From contig JAIKWU010000079.1 of assembly GCA_024684455.1 (NCBI GenBank), positions 62,001-126,000 on the forward strand: a DNA stretch of 64,000 nucleotides, written 5' to 3'. This DNA is from Bacteroidaceae bacterium. GTDB lineage: Bacteria; Bacteroidota; Bacteroidia; Bacteroidales; Bacteroidaceae. How positions within the stretch are numbered: position 1 is the stretch's first letter; every line of letters starts with the position of its first letter. The notes under the pieces were generated by a model. That model saw only the letters and a list, made by a program, of their open reading frames with translations. It was not told the origin of the DNA and searched no databases. Positions 37,353 to 45,801 of this stretch are shown here, piece by piece. A program made the translations under genes and the position numbers.

Positions 37353-39080
37353 TTATTCCTCGACTTCGGGTTCAGCGGCGCGGAACGAGGGAAGGTCTTC
37401 CTTGATGAAACTCTTGACGTAAACCGACTTGCCGATGACGTCTTCCTCGGCCATGCGTACATAGACGTTGGCCGACTTGAAGAAGAGTTCGGGGCAGCGG
37501 GTGGCGTCGTCGAGGATGAGGAGCGACATGATGATTTCGGCGGTCATGTCGTACAGGCGGCGTGCGAGGAAATCCTGCACTTCCTGGTTCTCCGACTCCT
37601 TGACATAGTTGACGCTCTGTTCGTAGAGTTCGACGAGGTGCTCGACGCGTACCTTCAGCGGACGCAGTTCCTCGGCCACTTCCTGCTCGAGCATCTCGCG
37701 GATGATCTGCAGATAGGTGCCGTTGGTGATGTAGCGGATGGCTGCAACGACCTGAAGCTGTGTCGTACCTTCGTAGATGGAGAAGATACGTGCGTCGCGG
37801 AACAGGCGCTGGCTCTTGTACTCCATGATGAAGCCCGAACCACCGTGAATCGAGATGGCGTCGTAGGCGTTCTGGTTGGCGTACTCGGAGTTCATACCCT
37901 TAGCCAGCGGCGTGAAGGCGTCGGCCAGACGGGTATATTTCTTCAGTTCCTGACGCTCCTCGGGTTCGAGTTTGCGGTCGCGCTGGATGTCCTCGAGTGC
38001 CTTATAGACATCGACGAGGCGTGCTGTCTGATAGAGCAGCGAACGACCAGCGTCGAGCTTTGCCTTCATGCGGCTGAGCATGTCGTAAACGGGCGGAAAC
38101 TCGATGATCTTCTGACCGAACTGCTGACGTTCCTTGGCGTAGGCCAGACCTTCGTTGTAGGCCTCCTGCTCCACACCGACCGACTGAGCGGCGATGCCCA
38201 GACGGGCGCCGTTCATGAGGGCCATGACGTACTTGATCAGACCGAGTTTGCGGTCGCCGCACAGGTATGCCTTGGCATTCTTGTAGGTCAACTCACACGT
38301 CGGGCTACCGTGGATACCGAGTTTGTGCTCGATGTGACGGACGTTGACGCCACCGTCGCGCTTGTCGTAGATGAACATTGACAGACCGCGGCCATCCTTC
38401 GTGCCTTCTTCCGAACGGGCCAGCACGAGGTGGATGTCAGAGTCGCCGTTGGTGATGAAGCGCTTCACGCCGTTCAGACGCCAGCAGTCTTCCTTCTCGT
38501 CGTAAGTAGCCTTCAGCATCACGCGCTGCAGGTCGGAACCTGCGTCGGGCTCGGTGAGGTCCATCGACATGGACTCGCCGGCGCAAACACGCGGGATGTA
38601 TTTCTGGCGCTGCTCTTCCGAACCAAACTCATACAGCGTGTCGATACACGACTGCAGGCTCCAGATGTTCTGGAAACCGGCATCGGCTGCAGAGATAACC
38701 TCGCTCAGCATCGAGAAGACTGCGTTGGGCAGGTTCAGACCGCCGTAACGACGGGGCATGCTGACACCGTGCAGACCGGCCTTGATGGTAGCGTCGAGGT
38801 TTTCAAACGTCTTGCTGGCATAGATCATGCGGCCGTTCTCAAGGTGCGGACCTTCGAGGTCAACGTCCTCCGAGTTCGGTTCGATGATGTTGGCAGCGAC
38901 GTCGCCGGTGATTTCCAGAATGCGCTTGTAGTTTTCAATTGCGTCCTCGAAATCGACGGGAGCGTCGGGATAAGTCTTTGCATCTACGTAGCCCTTCTCT
39001 TTGAGTTCTACGATGCGCTTCATCAGGGGGTGTTCGAGGTGAAACGCAATTTCGGGATGATCGCTATAGTAATTTGCCAT
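37353..39080 (-). CDS. Acyl-CoA dehydrogenase, long form
   Basis: 575 residues, longer than the roughly 380 of standard enzymes. The FAD-dependent core has DLTEPDAGSDL near 173, FITNGDSDIHLVLA near 207, and YEGTTQLQ near 437 whose Glu is the usual catalytic base. The extra C-terminal 120 residues are helical, like the acyl-CoA dehydrogenase C-terminal extension family. It oxidises an acyl-CoA to the enoyl form and passes electrons to the ETF encoded just upstream (7-base gap). The substrate cannot be read from sequence; no thiolase or hydratase is nearby. Confidence 0.92.
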   Translation of the reverse strand: MANYYSDHPEIAFHLEHPLMKRIVELKEKGYVDAKTYPDAPVDFEDAIENYKRILEITGDVAANIIEPNSEDVDLEGPHLENGRMIYASKTFENLDATIKAGLHGVSMPRRYGGLNLPNAVFSMLSEVISAADAGFQNIWSLQSCIDTLYEFGSEEQRQKYIPRVCAGESMSMDLTEPDAGSDLQRVMLKATYDEKEDCWRLNGVKRFITNGDSDIHLVLARSEEGTKDGRGLSMFIYDKRDGGVNVRHIEHKLGIHGSPTCELTYKNAKAYLCGDRKLGLIKYVMALMNGARLGIAAQSVGVEQEAYNEGLAYAKERQQFGQKIIEFPPVYDMLSRMKAKLDAGRSLLYQTARLVDVYKALEDIQRDRKLEPEERQELKKYTRLADAFTPLAKGMNSEYANQNAYDAISIHGGSGFIMEYKSQRLFRDARIFSIYEGTTQLQVVAAIRYITNGTYLQIIREMLEQEVAEELRPLKVRVEHLVELYEQSVNYVKESENQEVQDFLARRLYDMTAEIIMSLLILDDATRCPELFFKSANVYVRMAEEDVIGKSVYVKSFIKEDLPSFRAAEPEVEE

Positions 39081-39086
39081 GACTTT

Positions 39087-40109
39087 TTACTTGGAGTTTT
39101 GCTTGTAATACTTGATTAACTTCGGAACTACCTCTTCAACAGTGCCGACGATGACGTAGTCAGCAATGCGGTTGATGGGAGCGTCCGGGTCGCTGTTCAC
39201 CGAGATGATGATGCCGCTGTCCTGCATACCGGCGATGTGCTGAATCTGGCCCGAGATACCGCAAGCGATATAGACTTTCGGGTGAACGGTCACACCAGTC
39301 TGACCGATCTGACGGTCATGGTCGCAGAAACCTGCATCGACGGCGGCACGTGAGCCACCTACCTCGCCGTGGAGAACCTTTGCCAGGTCGAACAGCATGT
39401 CGAAACCTTCCTTCGAACCCATGCCGTAGCCGCCTGCGATGACGATGGGAGCGCCCTTCAGGTTGTGCTTGGCTGCCTCAACGTGGTGGTCGAGCACCTT
39501 GACAACGAATGCTTCGGGACTCACATATTTCGTCACTTCAGGATAGACGACTTCCTTCTTGCAAGCGCCGTCGTACAGGGCTTTCTGCATGACACCGCTG
39601 CGCACCGTTGCCATCTGGGGACGGTGTTCGGGGTTGACGATCGTTGCGACGATGTTACCGCCGAAGGCAGGACGAATCTGATAGAGAAGGTTGTCGAAGT
39701 GTTTGCCGGTCTTGGCTTCGTCATACGAGCCAATCTCCAATTGTGTGCAGTCGGCGGTCAGACCCGAGGTGAGCGACGAAGATACGCGTGGACCGAGGTC
39801 GCGGCCGATGACGGTAGCGCCCATGAGGCAAATCTGCGGCTGTTCCTCCTTGAAGAGGTTGACGAGGATATCCGTATGCGGAGCAGAGGTGTAGGGGAAG
39901 AGTTCGGGTGCGTCGAAGACAAAGAGTTTGTCCACGCCGTAAGGCAGAATCTGGTCTTCCACTTGCCCTTTGATACCTGTACCAATGACGATGGCGTGCA
40001 GTTCCACACCGAGTTCGTTGGCGAGTTTGCGACCTTTGGTCAGCAATTCCTGAGAAACCTCCTGCACTTTTGTGCCTTCGATTTCGCAATATACAAATAC
40101 GTTGTTCAT
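39087..40109 (-). CDS. etfA: Electron transfer flavoprotein, alpha subunit
   Basis: 340 residues. The N-terminal domain holds the variable ETF fold; the C-terminal FAD domain is typical (VHPKVYIACGISGQIQH near 265, then NSDPDAPIN near 298). With EtfB it accepts electrons from the acyl-CoA dehydrogenase. Order on the minus strand is etfB, etfA, dehydrogenase, with gaps of 6 bases each, so one mRNA. Confidence 0.95.
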   Translation of the reverse strand: MNNVFVYCEIEGTKVQEVSQELLTKGRKLANELGVELHAIVIGTGIKGQVEDQILPYGVDKLFVFDAPELFPYTSAPHTDILVNLFKEEQPQICLMGATVIGRDLGPRVSSSLTSGLTADCTQLEIGSYDEAKTGKHFDNLLYQIRPAFGGNIVATIVNPEHRPQMATVRSGVMQKALYDGACKKEVVYPEVTKYVSPEAFVVKVLDHHVEAAKHNLKGAPIVIAGGYGMGSKEGFDMLFDLAKVLHGEVGGSRAAVDAGFCDHDRQIGQTGVTVHPKVYIACGISGQIQHIAGMQDSGIIISVNSDPDAPINRIADYVIVGTVEEVVPKLIKYYKQNSK

Positions 40110-40115
40110 ATCCTT

Positions 40116-40991
40116 TTAGCCAATGATCTTTTCGTCCAACAATTCTTTAATCATACTCTCAACGTCGGCATCCGAAGCCGTCAGAGTTTTCGACTCCTTC
40201 GCCTGGAACACAATGTTCTTGACAGCCTTCACCTTTGTCGGCGAACCGGCAAGACCGCACTGGTTCACATCACCGTCCACGTCGGCCACTGACCACTGGT
40301 TCAGCGTGAGGTAGGGACGCTCGGCATACAACTTGGCCATACGCTCGTCCAACTCTGCCGGACGCTCCATTGGACAAGTGGCATACTTGTACTTCATCAC
40401 CAGTTTGGCATTTTGCGGACGGCAGGGGGCTGCACTTCCGTTCACGGTAATAACCACGGGCAGAGGAGCCTCAACCGTCTCTACACCACCATCAATGTGG
40501 CGGCGGATAGTAGCCTTGCCATTCTCAATCTTGAGAATTTCCTCGGCGTAGGTTACCTGGTTCAAGCCCAGTTTCTGAGCCACCTGCGGACCCACCTGTG
40601 CGGTGTCGCCGTCAATGGCCTGACGACCGCCAATCACGATGTCGGCACCACCGATTTTCTTGATGGCTGTAGCCAGTGCATACGAAGTAGCCAGTGTGTC
40701 GGCACCGGCAAAGAGACGGTCGGTGAGCAGCCAACCCGTATCGGCACCGCGGTAAAGTCCTTCGCGGATGATTTCACCGGCACGTGGAGGGCCCATCGTG
40801 AGGAGACCAACAGTTGAGCCTGGATGCTGCTCCTTCAGACGGAGAGCCTGTTCCAGCGCGTTCAAATCTTCAGGATTGAAGATAGCAGGCAGGGCAGCGC
40901 GGTTGACAGTACCTTCAGCCGTCATCGCGTCTTTTCCGACATTACGTGTGTCGGGCACCTGCTTTGCGAGTACAATGATTTTCAAACTCAT
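40116..40991 (-). CDS. etfB: Electron transfer flavoprotein, beta subunit
   Basis: 291 residues, with family motifs KQVPDTR near 9, NPEDLNALEQAL near 39, GRQAIDGDTAQVGP near 121 and a beta-subunit C-terminus. First gene of the etfB-etfA-dehydrogenase operon. EtfB binds AMP in ordinary ETFs; whether this pair is bifurcating cannot be decided here. The start MSLKIIVLAKQ is the natural one. Confidence 0.95.
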   Translation of the reverse strand: MSLKIIVLAKQVPDTRNVGKDAMTAEGTVNRAALPAIFNPEDLNALEQALRLKEQHPGSTVGLLTMGPPRAGEIIREGLYRGADTGWLLTDRLFAGADTLATSYALATAIKKIGGADIVIGGRQAIDGDTAQVGPQVAQKLGLNQVTYAEEILKIENGKATIRRHIDGGVETVEAPLPVVITVNGSAAPCRPQNAKLVMKYKYATCPMERPAELDERMAKLYAERPYLTLNQWSVADVDGDVNQCGLAGSPTKVKAVKNIVFQAKESKTLTASDADVESMIKELLDEKIIG

Positions 40992-41284
40992 AAATTAAAC
41001 ATTATATAAATAAATAGATTCTTTCTTTACCACGAATGGTACGAACTTCACAAGTGATTCTTGAACCTCTGAAAGTTCCTGATTATTTACGGCTCACTCT
41101 CTTTCAAGATGCAAAGATACACAAAATAATCGGTACGGGTGCATTGTTTTTGTAAAATGTTGCACAAATTGCACAAATTTGTGCGAATGTGCACCGCCTT
41201 ACCTTTGAAAGCGACATGCTGCAGGTCAACACTCAAAGGATAGTCTTCTTTCGGCCGCTTCCCTCTCGTTTTCCCCCTCTTTTT
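40992..41284. other. Leader and promoter region upstream of etfB
   Basis: CAAAGATA at 41112-41119 is a minus-strand TATCTTTG -7 box, giving etfB a leader of about 115 bases; no good -33 is seen. TACCTTTG at 41200-41207 is a possible plus-strand -7 box with nothing obvious behind it. A 76-codon minus frame here is very Lys-rich and lacks family features; not called. Confidence 0.5.
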
Positions 41285-41315
41285 TTGTTTCTTCCATGAT
41301 TTTTTGTAAATTTGC
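41285..41315 (+). promoter_or_regulatory. Strong promoter for a candidate small RNA
   Basis: TTTG (41285-41288), a 19-base spacer, TAAATTTG (41308-41315): an exact Bacteroidetes promoter. The expected start is about 41320. Confidence 0.7.
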
Positions 41316-41320
41316 AAATG

Positions 41321-41458
41321 AAAACCAAACCGAGTGGGGAGGTTTCCCTCCCATGGATTTCAAAGTGCCATTTCAAATTCCACTTTTACTTTCCAAATTC
41401 TAATTGAAATTGCAAGTCTCATCTTAGAATCTCGGTTTTGGTTTTCCCTTCTTTTTCA
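41321..41458 (+). ncRNA. Candidate structured small RNA
   Basis: The predicted 5' end GAAAACCAAACCGAG (41321-41335) pairs with CTCGGTTTTGGTTTTC (41432-41447), one bulge, and TTCTTTTT follows at 41451-41458 like a terminator tail. Inside, GGGAGG (41338-41343) pairs with CCTCCC (41348-41353). Promoter, closing stem and U-rich end coincide, which defines a unit of about 135 bases. A 29-codon frame (ATG at 41319) exists but would be leaderless and looks random. I cannot match it to a known RNA family. Confidence 0.55.
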
Positions 41459-41571
41459 GGCATCGGGTTATTTACTTGTAACCTCTCTTTGATATTACAT
41501 TGCAAAGGTTGGACTTTATGATATGCGCTTGGAGCAAATCAACAATTTTCCAGTGTTTTTTTAACAAAACG

Positions 41572-41602
41572 TTTGCACTTTCAGCGAAATGTATTAAATT
41601 TG
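41572..41602 (+). promoter_or_regulatory. Promoter of the DUF4234 gene
   Basis: TTTG (41572-41575), a 19-base spacer and TAAATTTG (41595-41602), 70 bases before the ATG at 41673. Confidence 0.75.
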
Positions 41603-41672
41603 CGTCAGAAAGAGAGTAATTCCCGCATCCCTGCACGGATGCACATGTTTCACTTAATCCATCAACCAACCC

Positions 41673-42446
41673 ATGAACGAAGAAGTTAAGGACAAAATCC
41701 AGGACGTAACCGACACTGTCGAAACGGCCGCTGAAGACGTAAAGGAAACCGTCGAAACCACTGCTCAGGAAACCAAAGAAACTTTCAAAGAGAAAGTAAG
41801 CGCCTTGAAGGACGCCGTCGAAGAGAAGGCTACAGAGGTGAAGGAAGTCATCACCGAGAAAGCCGCCGACGTGAAGGAAACCGTCACTGAGAAGGCTGCC
41901 GACGTGAAGGAAACCGTCGCTGAAAAGGCCACTGACGCACTGGAAGATGTCAAGGAAACCGCTGCCGGCGTGGCAGAAGAAGCCAAGCAAATCAAGGAAG
42001 ACCTGCAGGCACCCAAGGAAGAACCCAAGGCAGAAGCAATGGCTCCCGCCAACCAGTTGCCCACCCACCGCGGACTGCTGAAGTGGATTTTCCTCGGACT
42101 CATCACATTTGGCATCTACAACCTCGTCATCCTCACCAAGATGTCGGGCGAAATCAACACCGTAGCCAGCCGTCACGATGGCAAGTCAACCATGAACTAC
42201 TGCCTGCTCGTATTCATCGTTGCGGGTCTGACGCTCGGCATTGGCATGATCGTTTGGTGGCACCGCATCTGCAACCGTCTGGGCAACGAACTGGAACGTC
42301 GTGGCATCGACTACCAAATCAGTGCTAAGACATGGTGGGGCTGGAACGTACTTGGAACCCTCATCGGTATCGGTCCCTGGGTATTCGCCTACAAGTTCTG
42401 CAAGGCCTTCAACCTGATGAATGCCGACTATAACAAGAAGGGATAA
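41673..42446 (+). CDS. Helical-repeat protein with C-terminal DUF4234 membrane domain
   Basis: 257 residues in two parts. Residues 1-115 are 11-residue helical repeats (units such as EKAADVKETVT), amphipathic and highly charged, like LEA or apolipoprotein helices; the DNA shows matching 33-base repeats near 41830-41930. Residues 128-257 form a DUF4234-type domain with about three membrane segments (LLKWIFLGLITFGIYNLVIL first). The helical part probably lies along the membrane or binds a partner in the cytosol. DUF4234 has no established role. Single-gene unit with its own promoter. Confidence 0.8.
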   Translation: MNEEVKDKIQDVTDTVETAAEDVKETVETTAQETKETFKEKVSALKDAVEEKATEVKEVITEKAADVKETVTEKAADVKETVAEKATDALEDVKETAAGVAEEAKQIKEDLQAPKEEPKAEAMAPANQLPTHRGLLKWIFLGLITFGIYNLVILTKMSGEINTVASRHDGKSTMNYCLLVFIVAGLTLGIGMIVWWHRICNRLGNELERRGIDYQISAKTWWGWNVLGTLIGIGPWVFAYKFCKAFNLMNADYNKKG

Positions 42447-42538
42447 AGAAGGACACCCAACCCAGACTTCCCCTCGTCTCTTCAGTCCCCAGTTGCCACG
42501 ATTCCGCAACTGCCATGCGAGGGAAAGAAGTAATGAAC

Positions 42539-42577
42539 CACATCGCCCTGCAACCATAGACGTTGCAGGGCGATGTG
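42539..42577. repeat. Perfect 16-base inverted repeat after the DUF4234 gene
   Basis: CACATCGCCCTGCAAC (42539-42554) pairs exactly with 42562-42577 around a 7-base loop. No T run follows on either strand, so it is not a standard terminator, though it may act as a 3' stabiliser. Confidence 0.8.
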
Positions 42578-42672
42578 TCTGATATCTTATGCCGAACTCA
42601 CGTATTGATAAGTTTTTTTTGCCGAGTAGTGCCGAAAATGTCTTATGACAATAGATTGGGGAATTTTCCTTA

Positions 42673-42805
42673 TACTTTTGTACCAAAGAATCCTCACTGC
42701 ATTGGTACAACTGTACCACTGCGGTGGTACCAAAATTTCACTGCGCCGATACAAAAGTTCCACCGCAGTGAAACTAAAGTTCCACTGCGGTGGAACAAAC
42801 ACCCA
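42673..42805. repeat. CCACTGCGGTGG palindromes in the DUF4234-gldN gap
   Basis: Units include GTACCACTGCGGTGGTAC (42713-42730), GTTCCACCGCAGTGAAAC (about 42758-42775) and GTTCCACTGCGGTGGAAC (about 42779-42796), with a degenerate unit between. TACTTTTG at 42673-42680 is a possible -7 box just before them. The rest of 42447-42950 shows no gene; frames over the repeats are low in complexity. Confidence 0.75.
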
Positions 42806-42950
42806 TCTGCGTCCTGTCTTTCAAACTTCATAACACAGATTGTTAACACTGTTTGAAACACGCATCCGACGGAGATTTATTTTTGTCCGTAAACCGCACT
42901 CACGTTTGAAAACAAATACCCCAACAGTCTATCTGAGGGGAAAACGAAAA

Positions 42951-42978
42951 AAAACCTCCTTCGGGTGAAGGAGGTTTT
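42951..42978 (-). terminator. Terminator of the T9SS operon
   Basis: AAAACCTCCTTC (42951-42962) pairs with GAAGGAGGTTTT (42967-42978) around a 4-base loop; read on the minus strand it ends in a U run, 27 bases after gldN. Confidence 0.9.
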
Positions 42979-43004
42979 GTGGGTGTGGAAAGAAAAAGAG
43001 TGTG

Positions 43005-44159
43005 TCAATGACGCTGACGGCGGACTGAGACACGGGCGGCGGCACTGCCACCATCGTTACCACCGCTCGACTTTGGCTTCTTCTCCTTCGCTGCACTGCG
43101 ACGGGCTGAACGCGATGTCTTCTCGGCTGCTTTCTCAGCCTTTGCACGAGCACGACGGCCCGCCTTTGTGTTCAGGGCTGCAATGGAGTCTTTCCTGGCC
43201 TGCTCGGCACTATCTACAGGAGTGGCCCAAATATGCTGCTCGAAGTCGCTGAGTTGCTTCTCGATGCGCTTCTGCTCGTCGGCAAGAGCCTTGGTCTGAC
43301 GGATTGCCGCGGAATCGACGTACTCTTCTTCAATCTGCTGTTGCTGACGTGCATTGACCTGATCCTGCAGCGACTTGCCCTGCATGTTGGTGGTCATGTA
43401 GATGTCACCCTTGTAGTGGTTGGTGGCGAAGAAGTCAGCCATCGACATGCGTGCTGCATTGTTGAGGTTAGAAGTCATCACCATGCGCTGTGAGAGGTAG
43501 GGTTCGACGTCTTCAATCTTCACCCAAAACATGGGATACTTACGCTGGTCCATCGAGAAGTCGTCGGCTCGGTGAAGCACGGGACAGAGGGCTACGACAC
43601 GGCTGTGATAGGTTGCTGTATTCTGATCGAAGTAACTGCTCTCCTTGACATAGACGCTGAGGACTTCGCTGCTGGGCACATCGGCATCGGCGACCTTGAT
43701 GGAGCGGCCATCTATCTCGTAGAAGATGCTGAAGCGATCGAGCATATCCTTAAAGTGCATACGGTTGGCCTGGCTGAAGTCCTCGATACCGTCAAGTTTG
43801 TATTCATAGGCGGGTATCTGACCGGTATTAAGCAGACGGAAGAGGAGTGTGAAGAGGTTGACGTCGTTACCCTGCGGCTCAACGGGATAGTAGAGCGCAG
43901 CGTTCTCATCCTTGGTAAGGTCGAGCGAACGATAGACATCGCGTCGCCAAGGCACTTCTTCAGGGACAGCGACGGCCGTGGGGAACATGATGCTGGCGCG
44001 GCTGACTTTCGGTTCTTCCTTCTTTGTAGCTCCGGCGCGACTGCCTGTGCGCGTCGAGGTGGTCTGCACACGGGTTTTCTGCGGCTGTGCCTGCAATGTT
44101 AACAGTGAAAAGTTAAATGCTAAAATAAGCACAAAGGCTGCTTGAACAATTCTTTTCAT
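43005..44159 (-). CDS. gldN: Type IX secretion protein GldN/PorN
   Basis: 384 residues with a signal peptide ending QAQ. The GldN region (about 60-270) includes WRRDVYRSLDL near 71 and NLFTLLFRLL near 101; the last 90 residues are a Lys/Arg/Ala-rich, probably disordered tail. GldN forms a periplasmic ring complex with the lipoprotein GldK. Last gene of the porP-gldK-gldL-gldM-gldN set. Its signal peptide is encoded partly by heptamer-like DNA (44098-44125). Confidence 0.92.
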   Translation of the reverse strand: MKRIVQAAFVLILAFNFSLLTLQAQPQKTRVQTTSTRTGSRAGATKKEEPKVSRASIMFPTAVAVPEEVPWRRDVYRSLDLTKDENAALYYPVEPQGNDVNLFTLLFRLLNTGQIPAYEYKLDGIEDFSQANRMHFKDMLDRFSIFYEIDGRSIKVADADVPSSEVLSVYVKESSYFDQNTATYHSRVVALCPVLHRADDFSMDQRKYPMFWVKIEDVEPYLSQRMVMTSNLNNAARMSMADFFATNHYKGDIYMTTNMQGKSLQDQVNARQQQQIEEEYVDSAAIRQTKALADEQKRIEKQLSDFEQHIWATPVDSAEQARKDSIAALNTKAGRRARAKAEKAAEKTSRSARRSAAKEKKPKSSGGNDGGSAAARVSVRRQRH

Positions 44160-44200
44160 ATCCTTATGGAATTTTCTTTTACTGGTGAGAAGGGGCTATA

Positions 44201-45769
44201 TTAGTTCACAATCACTTCCATCGCATAGGGCAACGTACGCTCGATGCCGTCGGGCCCGACAGCATGGACGCGCGAGATGTTGAAGCGCTTGCCACGGTTG
44301 AGACGGCGGAACATTTCGCGCTGACGGTCAGTAAACTGCGAGGAGGAGGATTTCTCGACGAGGGAGTTGCCCATATTGTCGGTGAAGACAGTTTCGAATC
44401 CTGTCACACGGAAGGGGATGTCAAGGAGTCCATCGTCGATGGCGGCGGCAATACCTGGAGTGTTGACGATGATTTGCTTGGCAAGGGGCATTCCCCCTTT
44501 GTAGCGGTTGGTGCCGCCCTTGCCGTCACTGTACTCGATATAGGGCGAGGGATCGGGCAGTTTACGCACATGGAAGGTGAACTTGCCCATCTCCTGCTGA
44601 CGACCTTCGTTCTGTGCGGTCACGGTGAAGGTGACATCCTGACCGACAGCGGTAGGCACGGCGATGTACTCGCCATCGCCTTTCTTGGTGAGGGTGCCCG
44701 ACGACATAGTCAAGGAAATCTTGTTGGTGGCCACGCCAGGTACACTGACGCTCACGGGGTTTTGATAGCCAGCGTAGAGCATGTTCATCAGCGTGGCGGA
44801 AACGGTAGCGGAGGGCTGGACAACAGTGTAAGGTTGGGAAAACTCGCGACGAATGGTTTCGCCATCGCCGTTCTTCATCTCAAGATAACCCTTCAGCGTG
44901 AAGTCGCCGATGCTGTTGCAGATGGTCTCATAGTGTCCGTTGGAGGATTTGAGCAGGGTGTTGCCGACGTAGATATCAGGACGTGCAGTGGTATCAACGG
45001 CAGCCATGATGATGTTGGCAGAGAACTTACCACCCTGAACGACGGTCTGCGACGACGGGATGACAAAGGCACTGATCTCGTTGACGCGGACGTCTTTGAC
45101 GTCGATGTTGGACACCAGTTGGTGGAGAATTTCGCCTTCGGCATAGCGCACGTCGTTCTGTAACTTGGTGAGGAGGGTGACAGCAGCTGCCACAGGTGTG
45201 TTTTCAAACATGTACTCCTGCCAGTTCTTGCCGAGAGCCTTGCCCTTGAGTGGCACGTTGGTCGAGAGGTTGTCTTCGATAATCTTCTTCTGGGCAGGAT
45301 CGTTGACCATCTTCACGATGTTGTTGCGGTAGGAGTTGATGGCATCGTAGAGCGCCTGGCCCTGTCCGACACTCGGTGCGAGCATGACGTGGGTGGCAGC
45401 CTCCAAATTCTCTCGGCCGCTGATATTATTGAGGTCTGCATCGTCACCGTCGGCTTCGCGCACAATACTGAGTTTCAGTTCCTGTGCAAAGTTGTAGAGT
45501 GAGTCGGACATCTGCTTCACTTGGGCAGCCTTGTCGTACCATGAACGTACCTTTTCGGGGTTCTGCTTCATAGCCTCTTCCATCTCGGCAAAGATGGCAG
45601 AGTTCTGCGTCGAGGCATTGTTGGTGGAGCGATTCAGTCCTTCGTCAACCAGTGAGAAGCCGTTGAGCACATCCGATGACACGTTGAGGGCAAGCATGGC
45701 CATCAGCACAATGTACATCAGATTGATCATCTTCTGACGAGGCGAGATTCTCTTATTGTTATTTGCCAT
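44201..45769 (-). CDS. gldM: Type IX secretion motor protein GldM/PorM
   Basis: 522 residues: a short cytoplasmic start, one membrane helix (LMYIVLMAMLALNVSSDVL, 14-32), then a long periplasmic part with four beta-rich domains, as in GldM. It forms with GldL the inner-membrane motor that uses the proton gradient to power T9SS. It follows gldL by 32 bases and precedes gldN by 41 bases. Confidence 0.95.
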   Translation of the reverse strand: MANNNKRISPRQKMINLMYIVLMAMLALNVSSDVLNGFSLVDEGLNRSTNNASTQNSAIFAEMEEAMKQNPEKVRSWYDKAAQVKQMSDSLYNFAQELKLSIVREADGDDADLNNISGRENLEAATHVMLAPSVGQGQALYDAINSYRNNIVKMVNDPAQKKIIEDNLSTNVPLKGKALGKNWQEYMFENTPVAAAVTLLTKLQNDVRYAEGEILHQLVSNIDVKDVRVNEISAFVIPSSQTVVQGGKFSANIIMAAVDTTARPDIYVGNTLLKSSNGHYETICNSIGDFTLKGYLEMKNGDGETIRREFSQPYTVVQPSATVSATLMNMLYAGYQNPVSVSVPGVATNKISLTMSSGTLTKKGDGEYIAVPTAVGQDVTFTVTAQNEGRQQEMGKFTFHVRKLPDPSPYIEYSDGKGGTNRYKGGMPLAKQIIVNTPGIAAAIDDGLLDIPFRVTGFETVFTDNMGNSLVEKSSSSQFTDRQREMFRRLNRGKRFNISRVHAVGPDGIERTLPYAMEVIVN

Positions 45770-45801
45770 TATCTGTACGTTGTAAATGGTACTTGGTTCT
45801 T

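Noticed and set aside
41087..41317. 76-codon Lys-rich minus-strand frame before etfB
   Set aside because: Overlaps the candidate etfB leader and its -7 box; no family features and a random-looking composition.
42563..42856. 97-codon plus-strand frame across the palindromes
   Set aside because: Encoded mainly by the CCACTGCGGTGG repeats and with no RBS.
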